Shown one piece after another: positions 35,011-48,072 of a stretch of DNA of 64,000 bases. Position 1 is the stretch's first letter; every line of letters starts with the position of its first letter. Both the position numbers and the translations under genes were made by a program. The notes below the pieces were generated by a model. The model was not told the DNA's origin. It saw only the letters and a program-made list of their open reading frames with translations, and ran no database searches. Source of the stretch: Escallonia rubra. Its lineage: Eukaryota; Streptophyta; Magnoliopsida; Escalloniales; Escalloniaceae. Where the stretch lies: NCBI GenBank assembly GCA_033065855.1, contig JAVXUO010001211.1, positions 372,001 through 436,000 on the forward strand. Direction: 5' to 3'.

Positions 35011-35606
35011 ATAGATCTTGGTGCATTATGTCAAGGCAATAATGTTGGCATGAAAAATTAGGATAAAATAATGGACTGCTTTGGAAGCTTGTTTAACAAG
35101 AAGTGTGTTTACATTCTTTTGGTAGCTCGTGCAACTAAATGTATTACCAAACGTATCAAGTCTGATTTCATTTCAAGTCTTAGTCTGTATGTATCATCTA
35201 TAGACCTTCATAGTGAGTGTGTAATTGATGTTTAGTCAGATTTGTTGAGATACGATCTTATATCAAGAAAATATAACTAATAAATTAGTGTATAAGTTTT
35301 GTGGGTCTTTCTCTTTATCCCCAAAAAACTTGTCGGTCCAGCTGGCAAGCACCTCACCAACACTCGTTGCCTCCCGCTTAGTGTGTTGCTCACTAGTCTC
35401 TGCCACTCCACGTACACACTCACAATAGGCAAAGTTGGTTTACTCAAGGGACGAGCGAGTATGACCTAATATACCAATTTCAATTCCTAAATGGCAAAGG
35501 CCTCATGGAGGAATGAACTACCCTAATGATACTACGTAGATTCATATTTTCTATTTAACTATTTAGAGCCACACGGACACACATAAAAATTTAGTCTATA
35601 AAAAAA

Positions 35607-36791
35607 GGGCAAATTACACTTATGTCCCTGAGGTTAGGGTGTAATTACGGTCAAGGACACTGAGTTTCAAAATGTAACATTCGTGACCAAAAAATCATAA
35701 TTTTGTAACACTTGTGTCCATCCGTTAGGGTTCCGTCTAAAAAGTGTATTTTTTATATGATGTCATCGTTATGTATTTTCAAAATGGCAATACTGCTCTT
35801 TATTGCATTAGGATTTCAAAATCCTAATTTGAAAATTAGGGTTCCAAAACCCTAATTCATAGTGAATCTGAAATTGAATTTCATTCCTTCACTATTGTCC
35901 AAATATCAATTCAATTCCATCACTATTGTCCAAGTATCAATTCAATTCCATCACTGAAGTCCAAGTATCAATTCAATTTCATCACCAAAGACCACTCAAT
36001 AAATTAATGGAATTGCACTTGTCCTTGGACCACCACCCCATCGTCGCTGCCCCTACCGTCCCCACCAACCCATCACCGCTGCCCCTACCGTCCCCACCAA
36101 CCTGCTGCCGCCCCTACAGTCCCCCCCAACCTGCCGTCGTTGCCCCTACCCCCTCATCCCTACCCCGTCGCTCACCATCCCCCTGCCCCCATCCTCCCCC
36201 GCGCCGTCGCCATCCCCAGTTGCCTCCGCCCATCCCCTCGTCAACCCATTTCACACCTCCCCCTACCACCGCAGCCCCCATCGTGGCCCAACCAATCAGA
36301 TCCATCCGTCACCAACCAGATCGATCTAACTCGCGGCTGACCATACACCTGCAAACACGCACGCCGAAAAAAATGGTCTGCTGGCGGTGGGTCCTTAGAT
36401 CCGGAGCATTTTGCAGGGGGGTGGTGAGCGACGGGGTCCTTAAAATGGTTTGCCGGCGGTGGGTCCTTAGATCCGGCTGCCTGCCGGCGTGAGGAGAGGG
36501 GAGGGGGCTCCCGGCGTGGGAAAGAGAAGTGTATAGAGAGAATTTAAGGGAGAAATGGGGTTGGGGGTGGTGTGGGAAAGGGGGGAGGGGTGTTGGGGGG
36601 TGGGGGAAAGGTTGAAGTAATGGCATTAAAAAAATTAGGGTTTTCAACTAAGGGGTAATAATGTCTTTTCACGAAAACCGTTAGGATTTTTAAGATTTCG
36701 TTTGGTCAATGGACATAAGTGTAATTTGTCCAAACTATTATCCTTACCTGTAATTGTACCCTAACCTCGAGGACATAGGTGTAATTTGTCC
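35607..36791. mobile_element. Mutator-like element (MULE) copy 2
   Basis: The terminal inverted repeats GGGCAAATTACACTTATGTC and GGACAAATTACACCTATGTC (other strand) continue through CCTGAGGTTAGGGT and GAGGTTAGGGTACAATTAC. The flanks ataaaaaaa (35598-35606) and ataaaaaat (36792-36800) give a 9-bp duplication with one mismatch. It belongs to the same family as 13293-16245 and shares with it a proline-rich, CT-rich interior (about 36010-36360) that reads open in several frames but matches no protein I know. It has no transposase. Confidence 0.8.
35878..35985. repeat. Tandem repeat, about 32-bp unit, inside the MULE
   Basis: Three and a half units of CACTATTGTCCAAGTATCAA plus TTCAATTCCAT follow one another near the left end of the element. 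Confidence 0.75.
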
Positions 36792-36828
36792 ATAAAAAAT
36801 CATGCATACAGACCTCCAGCAGAAGAAG

Positions 36829-37370
36829 AGAGGGTAAATCATTTCAAGAGGTGGACAAACCCTAAACCTTAAATAGTAAACTCTAAACATTAAACCCTAA
36901 ACACACCTGAGGTATGCTGACAATTTGCGAGCTACTTTTTAAAACAAATACTAGTCAATTGATTTCCTGTTAAAATCAAGTTGTAGAGTAGTCTGATGAG
37001 AAGCGTCTAATCAAGGAATTTATTATGTTTTTTAAAGGATTTTTTATATTATTCTATGAAACTTACGCATCACAACTTATTTTTATAGAAAAGAGTAAGT
37101 CATTTCAAAAGGTGGGCAATCTCTTGGTGCCTAAGTTCGTGCTAGTTGTAACAGCAAGGCATACTTTATGCTGACCATTTGCCACCAATTTTTAACAAAA
37201 CTAAATACTTTTTTGATTATTTCTTGATAAAATCAAGTTGTAGACTACTCTACGTGCGATGAGAATCATGTAATTTAATCTAATCTAATCTAATCAAGTA
37301 ATTTGTTATCTTTTCGAAAGGTTTCCTAACATTATTTTATGAACCTCACGCATCACAAGCAATTTTTATA
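36829..37370. repeat. Diverged tandem duplication, about 265-bp unit
   Basis: Two successive blocks share AAATCATTTCAAGAGGTGG, a TATGCTGACAATTTGC segment, AAAATCAAGTTGTAGA, a GATGAGAA run and CGCATCACAA in the same order, at roughly 75-80% identity. The second starts near 37089. The first unit also contains a short telomere-like run (AAACCCTAAAC motifs at 36857-36902). Confidence 0.6.
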
Positions 37371-39730
37371 GAAACTACTTTGTCCTGAAAGGCATGGGAG
37401 ACATCATTTTCCTTTGTCTTTCTCATAAGACATATTAGTGGACCTCATGGCAATGTAAAATACAAACAAATTAGGCTAAAAAGGTGGACCGTCCTGGAGG
37501 CTTTTCTGGCGTACTATATTTTGGAGCATAATAAGTAAAGGTATATTATATATTAACTAAACAACATGTCAATAGGGAAACTCACTAAATAAATTAAAAC
37601 AAAGTACCCTATCAATCAAGCAATGAAAGTTTAAATATACCCATCGTACTAAGATTTAGTCCATACCAAGTTGATATCAAACTAGTGTTATATACAGTCT
37701 ATCACATCAAATTGGTGTAAGCAGGTGTAGACATGAGTTGTGTGGAACATATGGAGACAGTATTCGTTGGTTCTTCTAATAACTTGTCACTAAGTACATG
37801 ACATGGGGCTCCCACGTGGATCTAGCTACGCAACTCGATTGTAACCTTTGATTTTGTTTAAATCAAACTTGACCTTTCAAATCGATCACCAAGTTTGGTG
37901 GTCCAAAGAAAAATTATTATTGCGTCATGACAAGTTTGTACCAAAAATAATCTCTTAAAATAAAGAGGGGTAATTAGAACCAAGACGCATGGTCCCCCTC
38001 GACTCGATCATACGAGATGAACGATTTCTTCATTTCTTATTTTGTGTATTTCAGTTAGGCTTTTCTTTTAAAGTGTTCTTGTTTCAATCATGATCAGTTA
38101 GATAGAGATATGCAAGTAGTTTGCTACCTTATTGATAGAATCGTGACTATGAGACCTCGCGCATGATACAAGTGATAATGAACTAATTTATCGCATGTAA
38201 CCTTTTCAAAGAAAAACGTATATGTCATCGTGTCAACGTTGATGGGGCGACGGGGGCAGGGGAGAAGCTGGTCCCCGAATGAATAAGAAAGGTTTGCCAA
38301 AGAAGAAGAAATGCTGTCCTCTAAGGTCCCCTATGTCGAGTTGGACAGTATGCTAAGTCATCTATGCGGGTTTGTGCGCTTGCATGCGTCTGGTGCATGT
38401 GTCTTGTGTGATACTCCAAACTAGTTTGAAACGAAGGCTTTGAAGGACGATAGTGCAATGTAAAATAAGAATCTTGATATAAAATTAACTAGTTTAGCCT
38501 AATTAATGTTGCTGCAATAGTGATCTTTTTAACAAGCTACACTTGTGCCCAAACAACAGCGAGAAAGGAAGGTAAAGAAAGAGAGATGATGGGCGTTTAG
38601 AAGCAAATTCGTGAGAAGATGTAAAACAAGACGTATTGGCCATAGGGCTTGGACAAACCAGGTTTTTCTTCTGAAAATTTAGTCTAGTCCACCCGGGTGG
38701 GGAGCACATGAAATATATCGATAGAGACGATTAATGTTTGACCCAAAATAGTTAAAGGGGTGTCCTGTAACAGACCTGAAGAACTGTTCAAACATACTAA
38801 TCCGCCAAGAAAGTATCATTCCAGTCCAATGAGAGAAGATCACATGCAACACGTCTAAACAAGATATAGACATCATCAACATGGAGCATATGAACGATTA
38901 TTAGTTTGTCCTCTAAAGTTTTGGGTACCAAGTCGGCAAGTCCAAGTCATGGGGCTCCCAGTGGATTCATCTCTGTAATCTTGGATGCTGCTGATAGCAG
39001 AATTGACTAATTAACTTACACAAAAAGTGCTCATTATGTTAATATAATCGGCCGGGAGTTTTTTTTTCTTTTCCTCTCTTCACAAGCAAGTCTTAGTCCT
39101 GCTGTTGTTCAGACTTCAGCCTTGGGACTTTAATGAATTTGAATAAACTCATTGCCAATTTACCACCTGCCTCGGAGCCAGTGGCCAAGAAAATCAGGGG
39201 ACTCAACCAGTTTCTTTATGGAAGGGTTCATTTCGTGTTTTTTCCCACAAAGAAAGGGGAAAAAAAAGTTAGCTAACCCGGATGTTATGGGTTTGAAACA
39301 CGAAAACTGCCTCTTGTTAAAAGCGTCACTTTTTAAAATTTAGAACTATTTCTCTCCAACCGGTTCCTTTCGAGTGATTGAAAATTTTCTTGTCCAATGA
39401 TATGATCCAAATATATGTAAGAGTATTTAAGTTTGTATTTGACAACCACCTCCCATGTCATATCGTACTATATATTATGCAGCATTATTTTCCCTACATA
39501 AAAATAAGAGTGTAAGCAACAAGAGCCCTTGTCACAATTAAGGGAGGGTAATACACTTGAATTATAAACTCCACAATCAGAGAAGGCAAGTAACAAGACC
39601 AATGGTCCCCTCAGCTAATACAGATTGATGATTCCTCAATTGTTTAACGCACACCGATTGTCACAACAAGACACAATTTTGATTAGGCTCGTCACCTATT
39701 CTCGATAATAGCAACAACAAAAAATGGCAA
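37371..39730. other. Intergenic stretch, no gene recognised
   Basis: Both strands were read for conserved motifs and none were found. Short frames around 38503-38882 (minus) have no recognisable family signature. Confidence 0.45.
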
Positions 39731-39734
39731 TTAT

Positions 39735-39895
39735 CTAGGGTTGTAGGAAGATAACTTCAACATCCCTCCTAGCGACGATTAATGGACACTAAGTTTATTT
39801 CACGACTGTGATTTAGCGACGCTAAAAAATACTTTGAAGAGTTGTTGCTGAGGTATTAACAACATGCTATACGAGGGTTGTATTATCTTCGATTG
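39735..39895. mobile_element. Possible diverged member of the local MITE family
   Basis: The phrases GGGTTGTAGGAAGATAACTT, AGCGACGATTAATGGACACT, TTAGCGACGCTAAAAAATAC and GGGTTGTATTATCTTC occur in the order seen in the MITE copies, but the ends are not preserved. Confidence 0.35.
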
Positions 39896-42650
39896 AATGA
39901 TTCTTGTATATGTCAAGTTATAATTTGGTTCTCTGACTTATTATGAAAGAAAATACTTAAGCAATTTCTTATGTCTCAAAAATGTTCCTGAGATTACAGT
40001 TTAGGCCCTCACGCATGATAACATTGAACTACCTTGCCACAACTAACTTCAATAAACATAGTGACAATGTTGATATATCACTTGTAATTGCAATGCGTCA
40101 TCGTATCAATACTGATTTGTGGGGATGGTATGGGGGGGGCAGGGCTGAACCAGGTCCCCTCCAATTACAAGTACCCTTTATTAAACAAGTAGCTAGACGA
40201 CATGCATGATCATACCCTCCCCACACATGGATTTGGATGGCATAATAAAGAAGAAAAACTGTAAAGTAGTCAATTATGTAAGCTTTGTTACCTCTTTCTT
40301 TAGAACATTATCTTAATTCTTAACATTGTACCCTGTTGTGAAAGAGTATCTGCAAGTCCAATCAGGGTCTTCTTCTTCATGACAGCAGAATTGTTATTTA
40401 TTATTCTTATTGCAATTTGAATTTATTTTTTCATTTTTTTGGGTTTTCGGGAGGGTGGGGGTTGGATTGTTCATGATCATGACAAAGATTTGAATCAGAT
40501 TCTATAGAGGAAAAAAAAGTAATAAATGGTATACTAAAATATTTGTCAATGTTGATAGCCCTAATGCCGTAATAAGTGACAAAGCGTGCCCTAATTTGTT
40601 ATTCTCAAGCATCTAATCATGTCATGCCAAGAACAATAATGATGAGATCACAATCGCATGCGCAAGGATGTGATGAATTTTAACTTGAACAATATTATTG
40701 TGCCCTTTCATGCTTTTATATTAAATTCAAGCGGCAAAAAATGTTCATACGAAGTTGTTTGTCGCAATAAGAAAACCATGACAAATAATGATGGTGTTGA
40801 TGATACAAACTACCTTTGTGGTCATTGTCCCTACTCCCTTCATCAACAATGGAGGCGTCCCAATATATATTTTTCAATTTTTTTTCTTATGGTAAAATAA
40901 TAAATAAAAAGTGATCATGGATATAATCTAGTCACCATTTTGTCAAGCTCAAATGAGGGCAAGAACTACCTGCATTGGGTAGTGCTAATTTAAGAGCCAG
41001 AGTAAAGTAAATATATAGGAGAGCAGAGCATTGCTCGGGTAAATATACTAGTTTATTTATTTTTTGTTTGTTATAGCTAGAACTGTAATATATATGGCAC
41101 GTTATTACGGAGATTGAAACCAACAACTTTGAGAAGCTAAATATATTAGTTACATGTAGCATTGTACATTTGTTTGGATCTTAGATACATGCGATGAGTT
41201 AATTGTGACCGCTATGAGTGGGCATTCAAGTTTTCTTATTTTGATTTGGTGGATTGTGTGCTTTTCTAGCCGAATGCACCTAGTAGTTTTCAGACTAGAA
41301 TTCTACGTTGTAATAAACACGTCGCCAAATACATTATTAGTGATAAATTGCCACTAATTTTAGGCAATAGCAATAAAAAAAAATTTAATTTCAATCTCTT
41401 ATCGCTAAAACTTCGTAAATACTCAAGAGCCGAGGATCCTTACGTAAAAAAACCTTTCGAAAGTTGTAAGTCACAATTGCAGGCGTGTAATTAGTCGCTA
41501 AAGATGACTGTATCGATACAAATCTCAAACTCGTTTGATTTATGGTGACAAAATTGTCTTTTTGTCACTGTTGACCCTTCACCGACCAACTGCACAGCAA
41601 GTATCCTGATTCTCATTTCTCAACTCGTACATACCGTTGAACAATGAAAATGTCAAACCCAACTGGTTAAGAGGCTAGGTGGGCCTTGTTCGACTTCAGG
41701 CTCTGTACAAGTTTGCTTCATGGGCCTTAGCTGGAGGACTTGGATATCTTGGCCCATCACTGTGTGCAGCTCTAGCAACCAAAAAACAATACAGATCAAA
41801 TGGGAACTTCTGAGAAGGCCCATAATAGCAGCCACTAAAACAATACTGATTACCAGTTCTTATGCATGGTCCAGCAACTGCAGAATTTAGGTACAGCAAT
41901 AGAAGCCCATTTGTCTCAAATATCTTGCAGGTTCCTAAAATGCAATCCAATATCTTAGCCCATCAACAATTATTGTAGATATGTACAAGACGAGTTCCTC
42001 TCTCGAATCTCGTCACATGTCTTTTTTCAAGTCTCAACTCTCTGGTGAAGTTTTAACTTATTTTGATTTTGAACTTTTAATCTGAACAATTTACTGTTGT
42101 CGCAATTAATCTGGACTTTGTTACACTTTAGTCTTGAATTCTAATGCACTTATTATACCTTGAATTTGAACTTCTATAAATTTTTTATTATTGACTTTTA
42201 ACTAATTTATTATTATTGTAACAATAATTAAGACATCTTACTGTTCTTGCACTTAAGGTGCGCTGTGCAGCCCCGCACCTGTCTTCCTTCTCTCTCTCTT
42301 CCTCTCATCTTCTCTTCTCACGCTCACCCTGTCTATATGGTTTTCTATGCCTTTTCTTCTGGCCACCTGCCTTTTCTTCTTCCCTTCCCTTAGAATTAAA
42401 ATCTCTTTTTTGAAAACATATTTGGTGATTGTCTAACGTCACCTCATCAGCTTAATAGTGTTAGGCTACCACTAATATTGTGACAAATCACAAACTTAAT
42501 TAAGATGTGGAACAGCTGTCAACTGGATTGAATCGCTAACCATAGTTAACTAAAAGTTTGAAATCCAAATATTTTGAGAAAATTTTGAAATGACCGACCA
42601 TAGTGAAATCATATTCCGTATGATATATAGTAAAGCTGAAACTGAAACAA
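39896..42650. other. Intergenic stretch, no gene recognised
   Basis: No supported gene is present. The minus-strand frames at 41653-41950 have no family match I can defend. Small retroelement or MITE debris cannot be excluded. Confidence 0.4.
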
Positions 42651-42654
42651 CGTG

Positions 42655-42824
42655 GCCAGGAGAGAGAGAAAATGTGTTAGTGAAGGATTAAATGAAGAGA
42701 TAAAAAAATGTATAAAAATGGTAAACATTGAAAAACACATATAAAATCTTTCTTAGTTTGAAAAGTGCTCAATATTTTGGGACAGCCCAAAAAAAATATG
42801 ATTAATTTTGTTGGGATGGAGGGA
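42655..42824. mobile_element. Truncated Stowaway-like MITE
   Basis: The right end GGGATGGAGGGAG (42812-42824) is the inverted Stowaway terminus. Upstream, ATAAAATCTTTCTTAGTTTG and GGACAGCCC line up with the right half of the element at 32583-32944. The left half is missing. Confidence 0.55.
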
Positions 42825-43022
42825 GCATGTTCTAAGCAGTTCAATACAATGACATATAACATCTTTTTATAATTTGTGAAGGAGTTATTTACATGTGGAG
42901 TGACAATAGAAGAGGTGATTAAAGATAATTGTTAGTACTACAGTGCATCTTCTTGTGCGGAACAACTAAAGCCATATAATGTTCTAAGCAGTTCAATACA
43001 CTGACATAAAGCCATGTATTTT

Positions 43023-43146
43023 ATTTTTTTTTGGAATTTTGTTAGAATTGCAATTCATATAGACCCGTCGGGATGGGAATCGACCTCGGACCTCGAGATC
43101 ACTCCTCGAGGCCCCTTGCCATCTCCGCCATCCCTTGGGGTAAGTC
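43023..43146 (-). mobile_element. tRNA-derived SINE with 12-bp target duplication
   Basis: On the minus strand, a tRNA-like head has an A-box-like GATGGCGGAGATGG and a B box GGTCGATTCCC, then a short body and the tail CCAAAAAAAAATAAAA. The 12-bp direct repeat gccatgtatttt flanks it exactly (43011-43022 and 43147-43158). The body is short (124 bp). It codes for nothing and would depend on LINE enzymes for copying. Confidence 0.85.
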
Positions 43147-43158
43147 GCCATGTATTTT

Positions 43159-45162
43159 GAGCGTTGTAAAAAAGTTGTTGACTTTCTATGGCATAGTTAC
43201 CAACACATTAAATGATTGGAATTTATTAAATCACTTCACCAAATTTTGAAACTGAAACCTTATACCACTAATATATCATACATGTACATAATTCAAATCA
43301 AAGTGCAAGATATTACGGGTGCAACTAACTTCATGATACTTGATGGACAATAGTAACATAGCAGAAATAATATATAGGAAAAAGATCTATTCGACATCTC
43401 CAACGTTATCAAGAAAGCATTGTTGGACAATATTTGTTTTCCAAATTATATTAGCTCGTGATCAAATTGAAAAAAGGCTACAAAGAGTATACCATCACGG
43501 GCTATTTTGAGAATGACACTGCGAAGGACATAAGGCCGGACCAAAGTGGAGTAACAGAATACCTTTTGAGATGGAAAAGAAAAAACAGAATACCATTCGA
43601 GTTATAACGTAAGCTCTTACAGTTGATACTTCTGACCATCTTCACAACTTGAAAAACATATGAGTATAATACAGAAAATCTTGTCTAACCACAACATGGG
43701 AAAATGGCATTGTCATTTTATCAAACGCCTTCCGTGCACAACTCAGAAATTTGTAATTTTCCTTTGTCAACCATGAATCTCATCGCACAGTTATCGTGAT
43801 GTTATACTCGTATGTGTTTGTTCTTGTTTGTGCCGGTGTGCTGATGTGCATGGCTTTTTTGCAGAGGCAATTGTCACTTTTTTTTCTCCTTTGGAGAGTC
43901 TCAGACGGTTTTTGAATACCATTTGATGTTTGTTTATTTTTGAAGAACAAGTTAGAATAAAAATTTATGTGGTAACCACATCATCGCTCCATCTCGCAAG
44001 TGCAGATGAGATAAGGGCCTGCGACAATAGGTTAGTGACCGGAAAGTTGTGATGGCTAGTTTTGGAATGAGGGGGAGCCGGGTGGTTTGGATAAAGGGTG
44101 AGTTAGGTTAAAGGAAGGAGGAGAGGGAAAAAAAAAGTAGTTAAAATATTATGTGAATTTGATATGAATTCTTGATTTTACTCTCAAAAGTTTAATAAAT
44201 ATAAAAAAAATCAAGGTTTTATCGTTAAATGGTGACCGGAGCTCCAAGATGAAGGGGTGGTGGGAACAAAAAAAAAAGGTTAAAAAGAGTGTTCCACACA
44301 AACGATTCCAAGCTATGGGGTTTTATGGCTTTTATCTTGATAATTTTTTGATGACTAGACCAAGCTATTTGTGAATATGGTTTATAAGAAAGGAGAAATA
44401 GTGACCGACTATATTTGCGCTTCTAGCTTGCTTGTGCCTTTTCTTAAAATAAATATAAAAATCGCTAAAGTACCTGTAACTGAACGTCCTAAAACAGGTT
44501 TCTGTTTTTGTGTATAATCACCTTTTGAAGCTTACCGGCTAACTCAAAGGCCAGCTCTGTCTTAGCATAAACATGTAGTGTTAATAGTAGGGTTGAAAAA
44601 GCTGATTAAATGCCTAATTAAGTCAAAGGATTAGGGAAGCTCTAGCCTCCAAGCAGCCCCCTTAACGTTGACACTAGCTTCTTTCTGGTTGCCGCACAAG
44701 TAGCCTAGATATTCTGCCGATTGTGGGAGCCGGGAGGACCACATTTTAATGAAACCTCAACCTAAAAATAATCCTATGCCAGAGTCCAAGCACCCCCTCA
44801 TCGAAGCCAAATAACGATTTAAAATGCATGCGTGAGGGTGCGAGTGCGGGTGTGGGTGTTGGCAAGGGTAGGATGAGCTGTGTTTGGCTGCTAAGCTGCT
44901 AGTCGACCTAAATGTGGCATGAGTGGTCTCGGATTAACTGTCGAATGAGGGTATTGATTTAAAAGAAATAATAGTTTTGGTCAGAAATCCATACAGTATT
45001 TTGATTTTTTTTCTAACCATGAAGAGTGTCCAAGGCTGCATTGAGAAACAGCATGGACCCAAAATGAATAGATTTGGGCTTTCTGCTACAGAACTATAGA
45101 CCCAAATTACATCTCTCAGTTCGGGCTTGGACTCAACAGTATGAATTTCAGATGATATCATG
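43159..45162. other. Intergenic stretch, no gene recognised
   Basis: The sequence is AT-rich with purine runs. No protein, RNA or transposon signature was found on either strand. Confidence 0.45.
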
Positions 45163-45170
45163 ATTGAGGT

Positions 45171-46170
45171 TAGGGCTGTAAATGAACCGAGCCGTTCGCG
45201 AACGGCTCGTAGTTCGTTCTCCACAAAACTCGTTCGCGTTCGTTCGTATAATATACGAACCGAACATGAACAAGTTTTTAGGGCTCGTTTATTAAACGAG
45301 CCGAACATGAACACACTAAAATATTCACAAACACGTTCGCGAACAGCTCGTCTAAATATTAAATTAATTATAATATATTTACATAAAAGTTCAAAAATTA
45401 AATTTTATAGTTGAAGGTCGGGCCTTGAAGTCAACCCAAAATCCCAAGCCCACTTATTAACATAAAGCCCAACCCTTAGATAGTCCAATCTATAAAGAGC
45501 CCAACAAAAACCCTACTATATAAACTAAAACTAACTAAAACCTAAACCTAAACAACCTAAACATTACAACTCAGCCGCACTGATCTGCACTCACTCTTGC
45601 TCTCACCTCTTCAGTCTTCGCAAACGGACATCATGGATATCACGCCGCCGTCATCTCCCAATCACCGAATCAACCTTTGTCACCGGATTCAACCTTTAAA
45701 GCTGCAAAGTCGCAAAGCCAAGTTTCCGATCTGCAAATCTATCGCCTGCAAAGCCAAGGGCTCAACCTCGAATGCATCAAGTCATTGTCTATGTCTTCAT
45801 CGATGATGTATTAGATTTATTTTTCAGTGTTTTTGAGTCTGCATCGCTCCTTGTATCTTCTATGTCTCGTTTTTTTTATTAATTATAGCTTGATTGCGTG
45901 AATGATTTGAGGATTTTGAGTAATTTTAAAACTTTGATCGGAACTTGAACATGAATGCGAAACAAGCTTCCGAACTCGAGTTCGACTCATTTTGTTAAAC
46001 GAGTTAAGCGAGCCGAGCCCGAGTCTCACCATCACGAACACGAGCCGAGTTCAAACGTTAATATTCTGGCTCTTGACGAACATGAGCCGAGCTCGAACAT
46101 GCTAAAACTTAAACGAACCGAGTTCGAACACACCCATGTTCGGCTCGAACTCGGTTCGTATACAGCCCTA
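45171..46170. mobile_element. hAT-type element, 1000 bp, non-autonomous
   Basis: The ends TAGGGCTGTAAATGAACCGA and (inverted) TAGGGCTGTATACGAACCGA carry the hAT-type TAGGG start, and the 8-bp duplication attgaggt flanks them (45163-45170 and 46171-46178). Subterminal regions are packed with variants of GAACCGAGC and its complement, including a GCCGTTCGCGAACGGC palindrome. The middle has leader-like, AT-rich DNA and no transposase. Many plants carry elements with GAGCCGAGC-rich ends, and this one fits that group. Confidence 0.8.
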
Positions 46171-46198
46171 ATTGAGGTTGCTTGAAACAGGCACCAAG

Positions 46199-46253
46199 CA
46201 GGGGCGGAACTAGGAATTTTTTTCAGGGGTGCAAATATTCTATTGAATACACC

Positions 46254-46313
<60 letters not shown>

Positions 46314-47178
46314 AAATAATATTATATAAATCTCTATATAATCACTGAATTAAATAAAATCTAAAAACTTTACTAAATCTCTATATAATCACTGAAATTA
46401 AACTATACCAATGTTTCGATACTCAAAATTTTAGAATTAAACTCTAGGTTTATGATACTTTTAATGTACAAATATATTTGTATTGACATCTATATACATG
46501 CAAAATAACTCAAGTTTGTAGCATAAGCATCGACATACAAATATAAAATAAACAATAACAATAAATTAACGATAATTTACCAAAGCAGTGGGCACTCCGT
46601 CAAGCACTCAAGTCAGTAGACAATACTCAACAGACAACAGACAAATTCACCACAACTGGATGCAGCTCCACCACGAATTGGGACAAAGCAACATACAACA
46701 GACAAATTCACAGCAGCAAATCCCAGCAATCGTCCGTGCAGGCGGTGCAGCAGCTCGCGGTCGCCGGCAGCCGGCAGGGTGACTGGGTGAGGCACTCCGT
46801 CAAGTAGATCTGGTCACGTGGTCGGACGCCGAACAAAGACTCGGAGATCTGGTCGCCAGCGGAGTGTCGTTTCTTCAAGATCTGGTCGCCGGTCGAAGAT
46901 CTACAATGTGGGTTCAGACCGTTCAGTCGCGTGGCGTCGCCGGCAATATGCCAAATCTAGTCGCCGGTCGTTACGTCCACTGTCCACCGGTGAGAGAGAG
47001 AGAGAGAGAGAGAGCGCCGAGTTGTTGTCTCGGGGAACAGGGTATCGGGAATTGGGGAACGGCGTCTCGGAAATGGGATCACGGGAACTGGGTGGTGCGA
47101 TTCCCGAAAACCCAAAAAAAAAAAAACAGAAGTCAGGGGTGCTTCAACCGCCCCTTGCCACAAAATAGTTCCGCCGTG
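46199..47178 (+). mobile_element. hAT transposon (copy 2), 980 bp, uninterrupted
   Basis: The ends CAGGGGCGGAACTAGG and TAGTTCCGCCGTG are flanked by the exact 8-bp duplication gcaccaag (46191-46198 and 47179-47186). It is the same element as 12473-16429 in reverse orientation and without the Mutator insertion, so it gives the intact structure. The right half is GC-rich with repeated GATCTGGTCGCCGG; a GA run lies at 46991-47014 and an AT run near the left end. It has no transposase. Confidence 0.9.
46254..46310. repeat. AT microsatellite in the hAT element
   Basis: A near-perfect TA run of about 27 units lies 55 bp inside the left end. The copy at 12473-16429 lacks it at the matching place, so it expanded in this copy. 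Confidence 0.9.
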
Positions 47179-47186
47179 GCACCAAG

Positions 47187-48072
47187 GTACGTACTTTTCA
47201 ACCTTCAACTTTCCGGTTTCCATAGCAACTGTCAGTAGATCTATGCATTCACCATGATGATCCCTAAAAGTATGTAGTAGTTTTCCACAAGCTTGGAGAA
47301 AAGCTAATTCATATCATGCTTTTGGTTTTCACAAATAATTGCATTTTATATTATCCATGTCGTGGCAGGAGGAACCAAAAGAATGTCCAAAACAGTAACA
47401 AAGGCTTTCTTCCATCTTTTATACTAAAAGCAGATGCTGGCTTTGCTACATCTGGTCTGAAAATGACCTCCCTATTCTTCTTGTCACCATTGACTGCGAT
47501 TTGATGGTAATGGGGAATCTTAATCATAACATTCTTAGAGACTTTGGTTAGACTTCAAATACCAACAGATACATCATGTAGATATCTTGGTTGATGATGA
47601 TTAATAATGTGACAACACCTACCACTTCTTATCTAAATTCTTTTTTTTCCAAGTGATATTGCACTAGGAGTTTGGAAGGACCGAGCAACTTTTTGCCACG
47701 ACCACGTAATTTTTTAGGGGTTTTAGCTATGCCGACTCGAATATGTGGTTTCATACAGGACACCGTGCAATATGGTTTCACAAGGACTAGTGGTTACTTC
47801 TGCAACTGCTCAGGTCCTTTTGTGAAGCTACATCTACAAATAAATTCTTGCATACTGCACTTTACCTCTTACACAAGAAGAAAACAGGAGGAATGAATAT
47901 GAATACACACATATGGTGATCTAATACAAAACTTGAGCCCCTATTATGTCAATGCCAAGCCATGATACTCTTCAACACGCTAAACACGGGCCTAGCTAGA
48001 ACCATCTTCTGATTGAATGCCAAGGCAGTGTAGCAGAAAGAACATGATTCTGCTTGTTCCGCTGACATATGT
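47187..48072. other. 3' flank of the ABCG transporter gene
   Basis: No separate gene is recognised. The part next to 48073 would hold the 3' untranslated region of the transporter, which reads toward lower coordinates. Confidence 0.45.

Noticed and set aside
35926..36492. Open frame of 188 codons, proline-rich
   Set aside because: It lies inside MULE copy 2, consists of low-complexity CCC/ACC-rich sequence, is open on several frames and both strands, and matches no family.
38503..38882. Minus-strand frames that suggested a retroelement VDD motif
   Set aside because: The surrounding residues do not fit reverse transcriptase and the frame is interrupted within a few codons.
41653..41950. Cysteine-containing minus-strand frames
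   Set aside because: I could not match them to a family, and they lack convincing splice context or conserved blocks.
43050..43145. A functional tRNA gene on the minus strand
   Set aside because: GGGATGG and CCATCCC could pair as an acceptor stem, but the T arm does not pair and the A-rich tail and 12-bp duplication identify a SINE.
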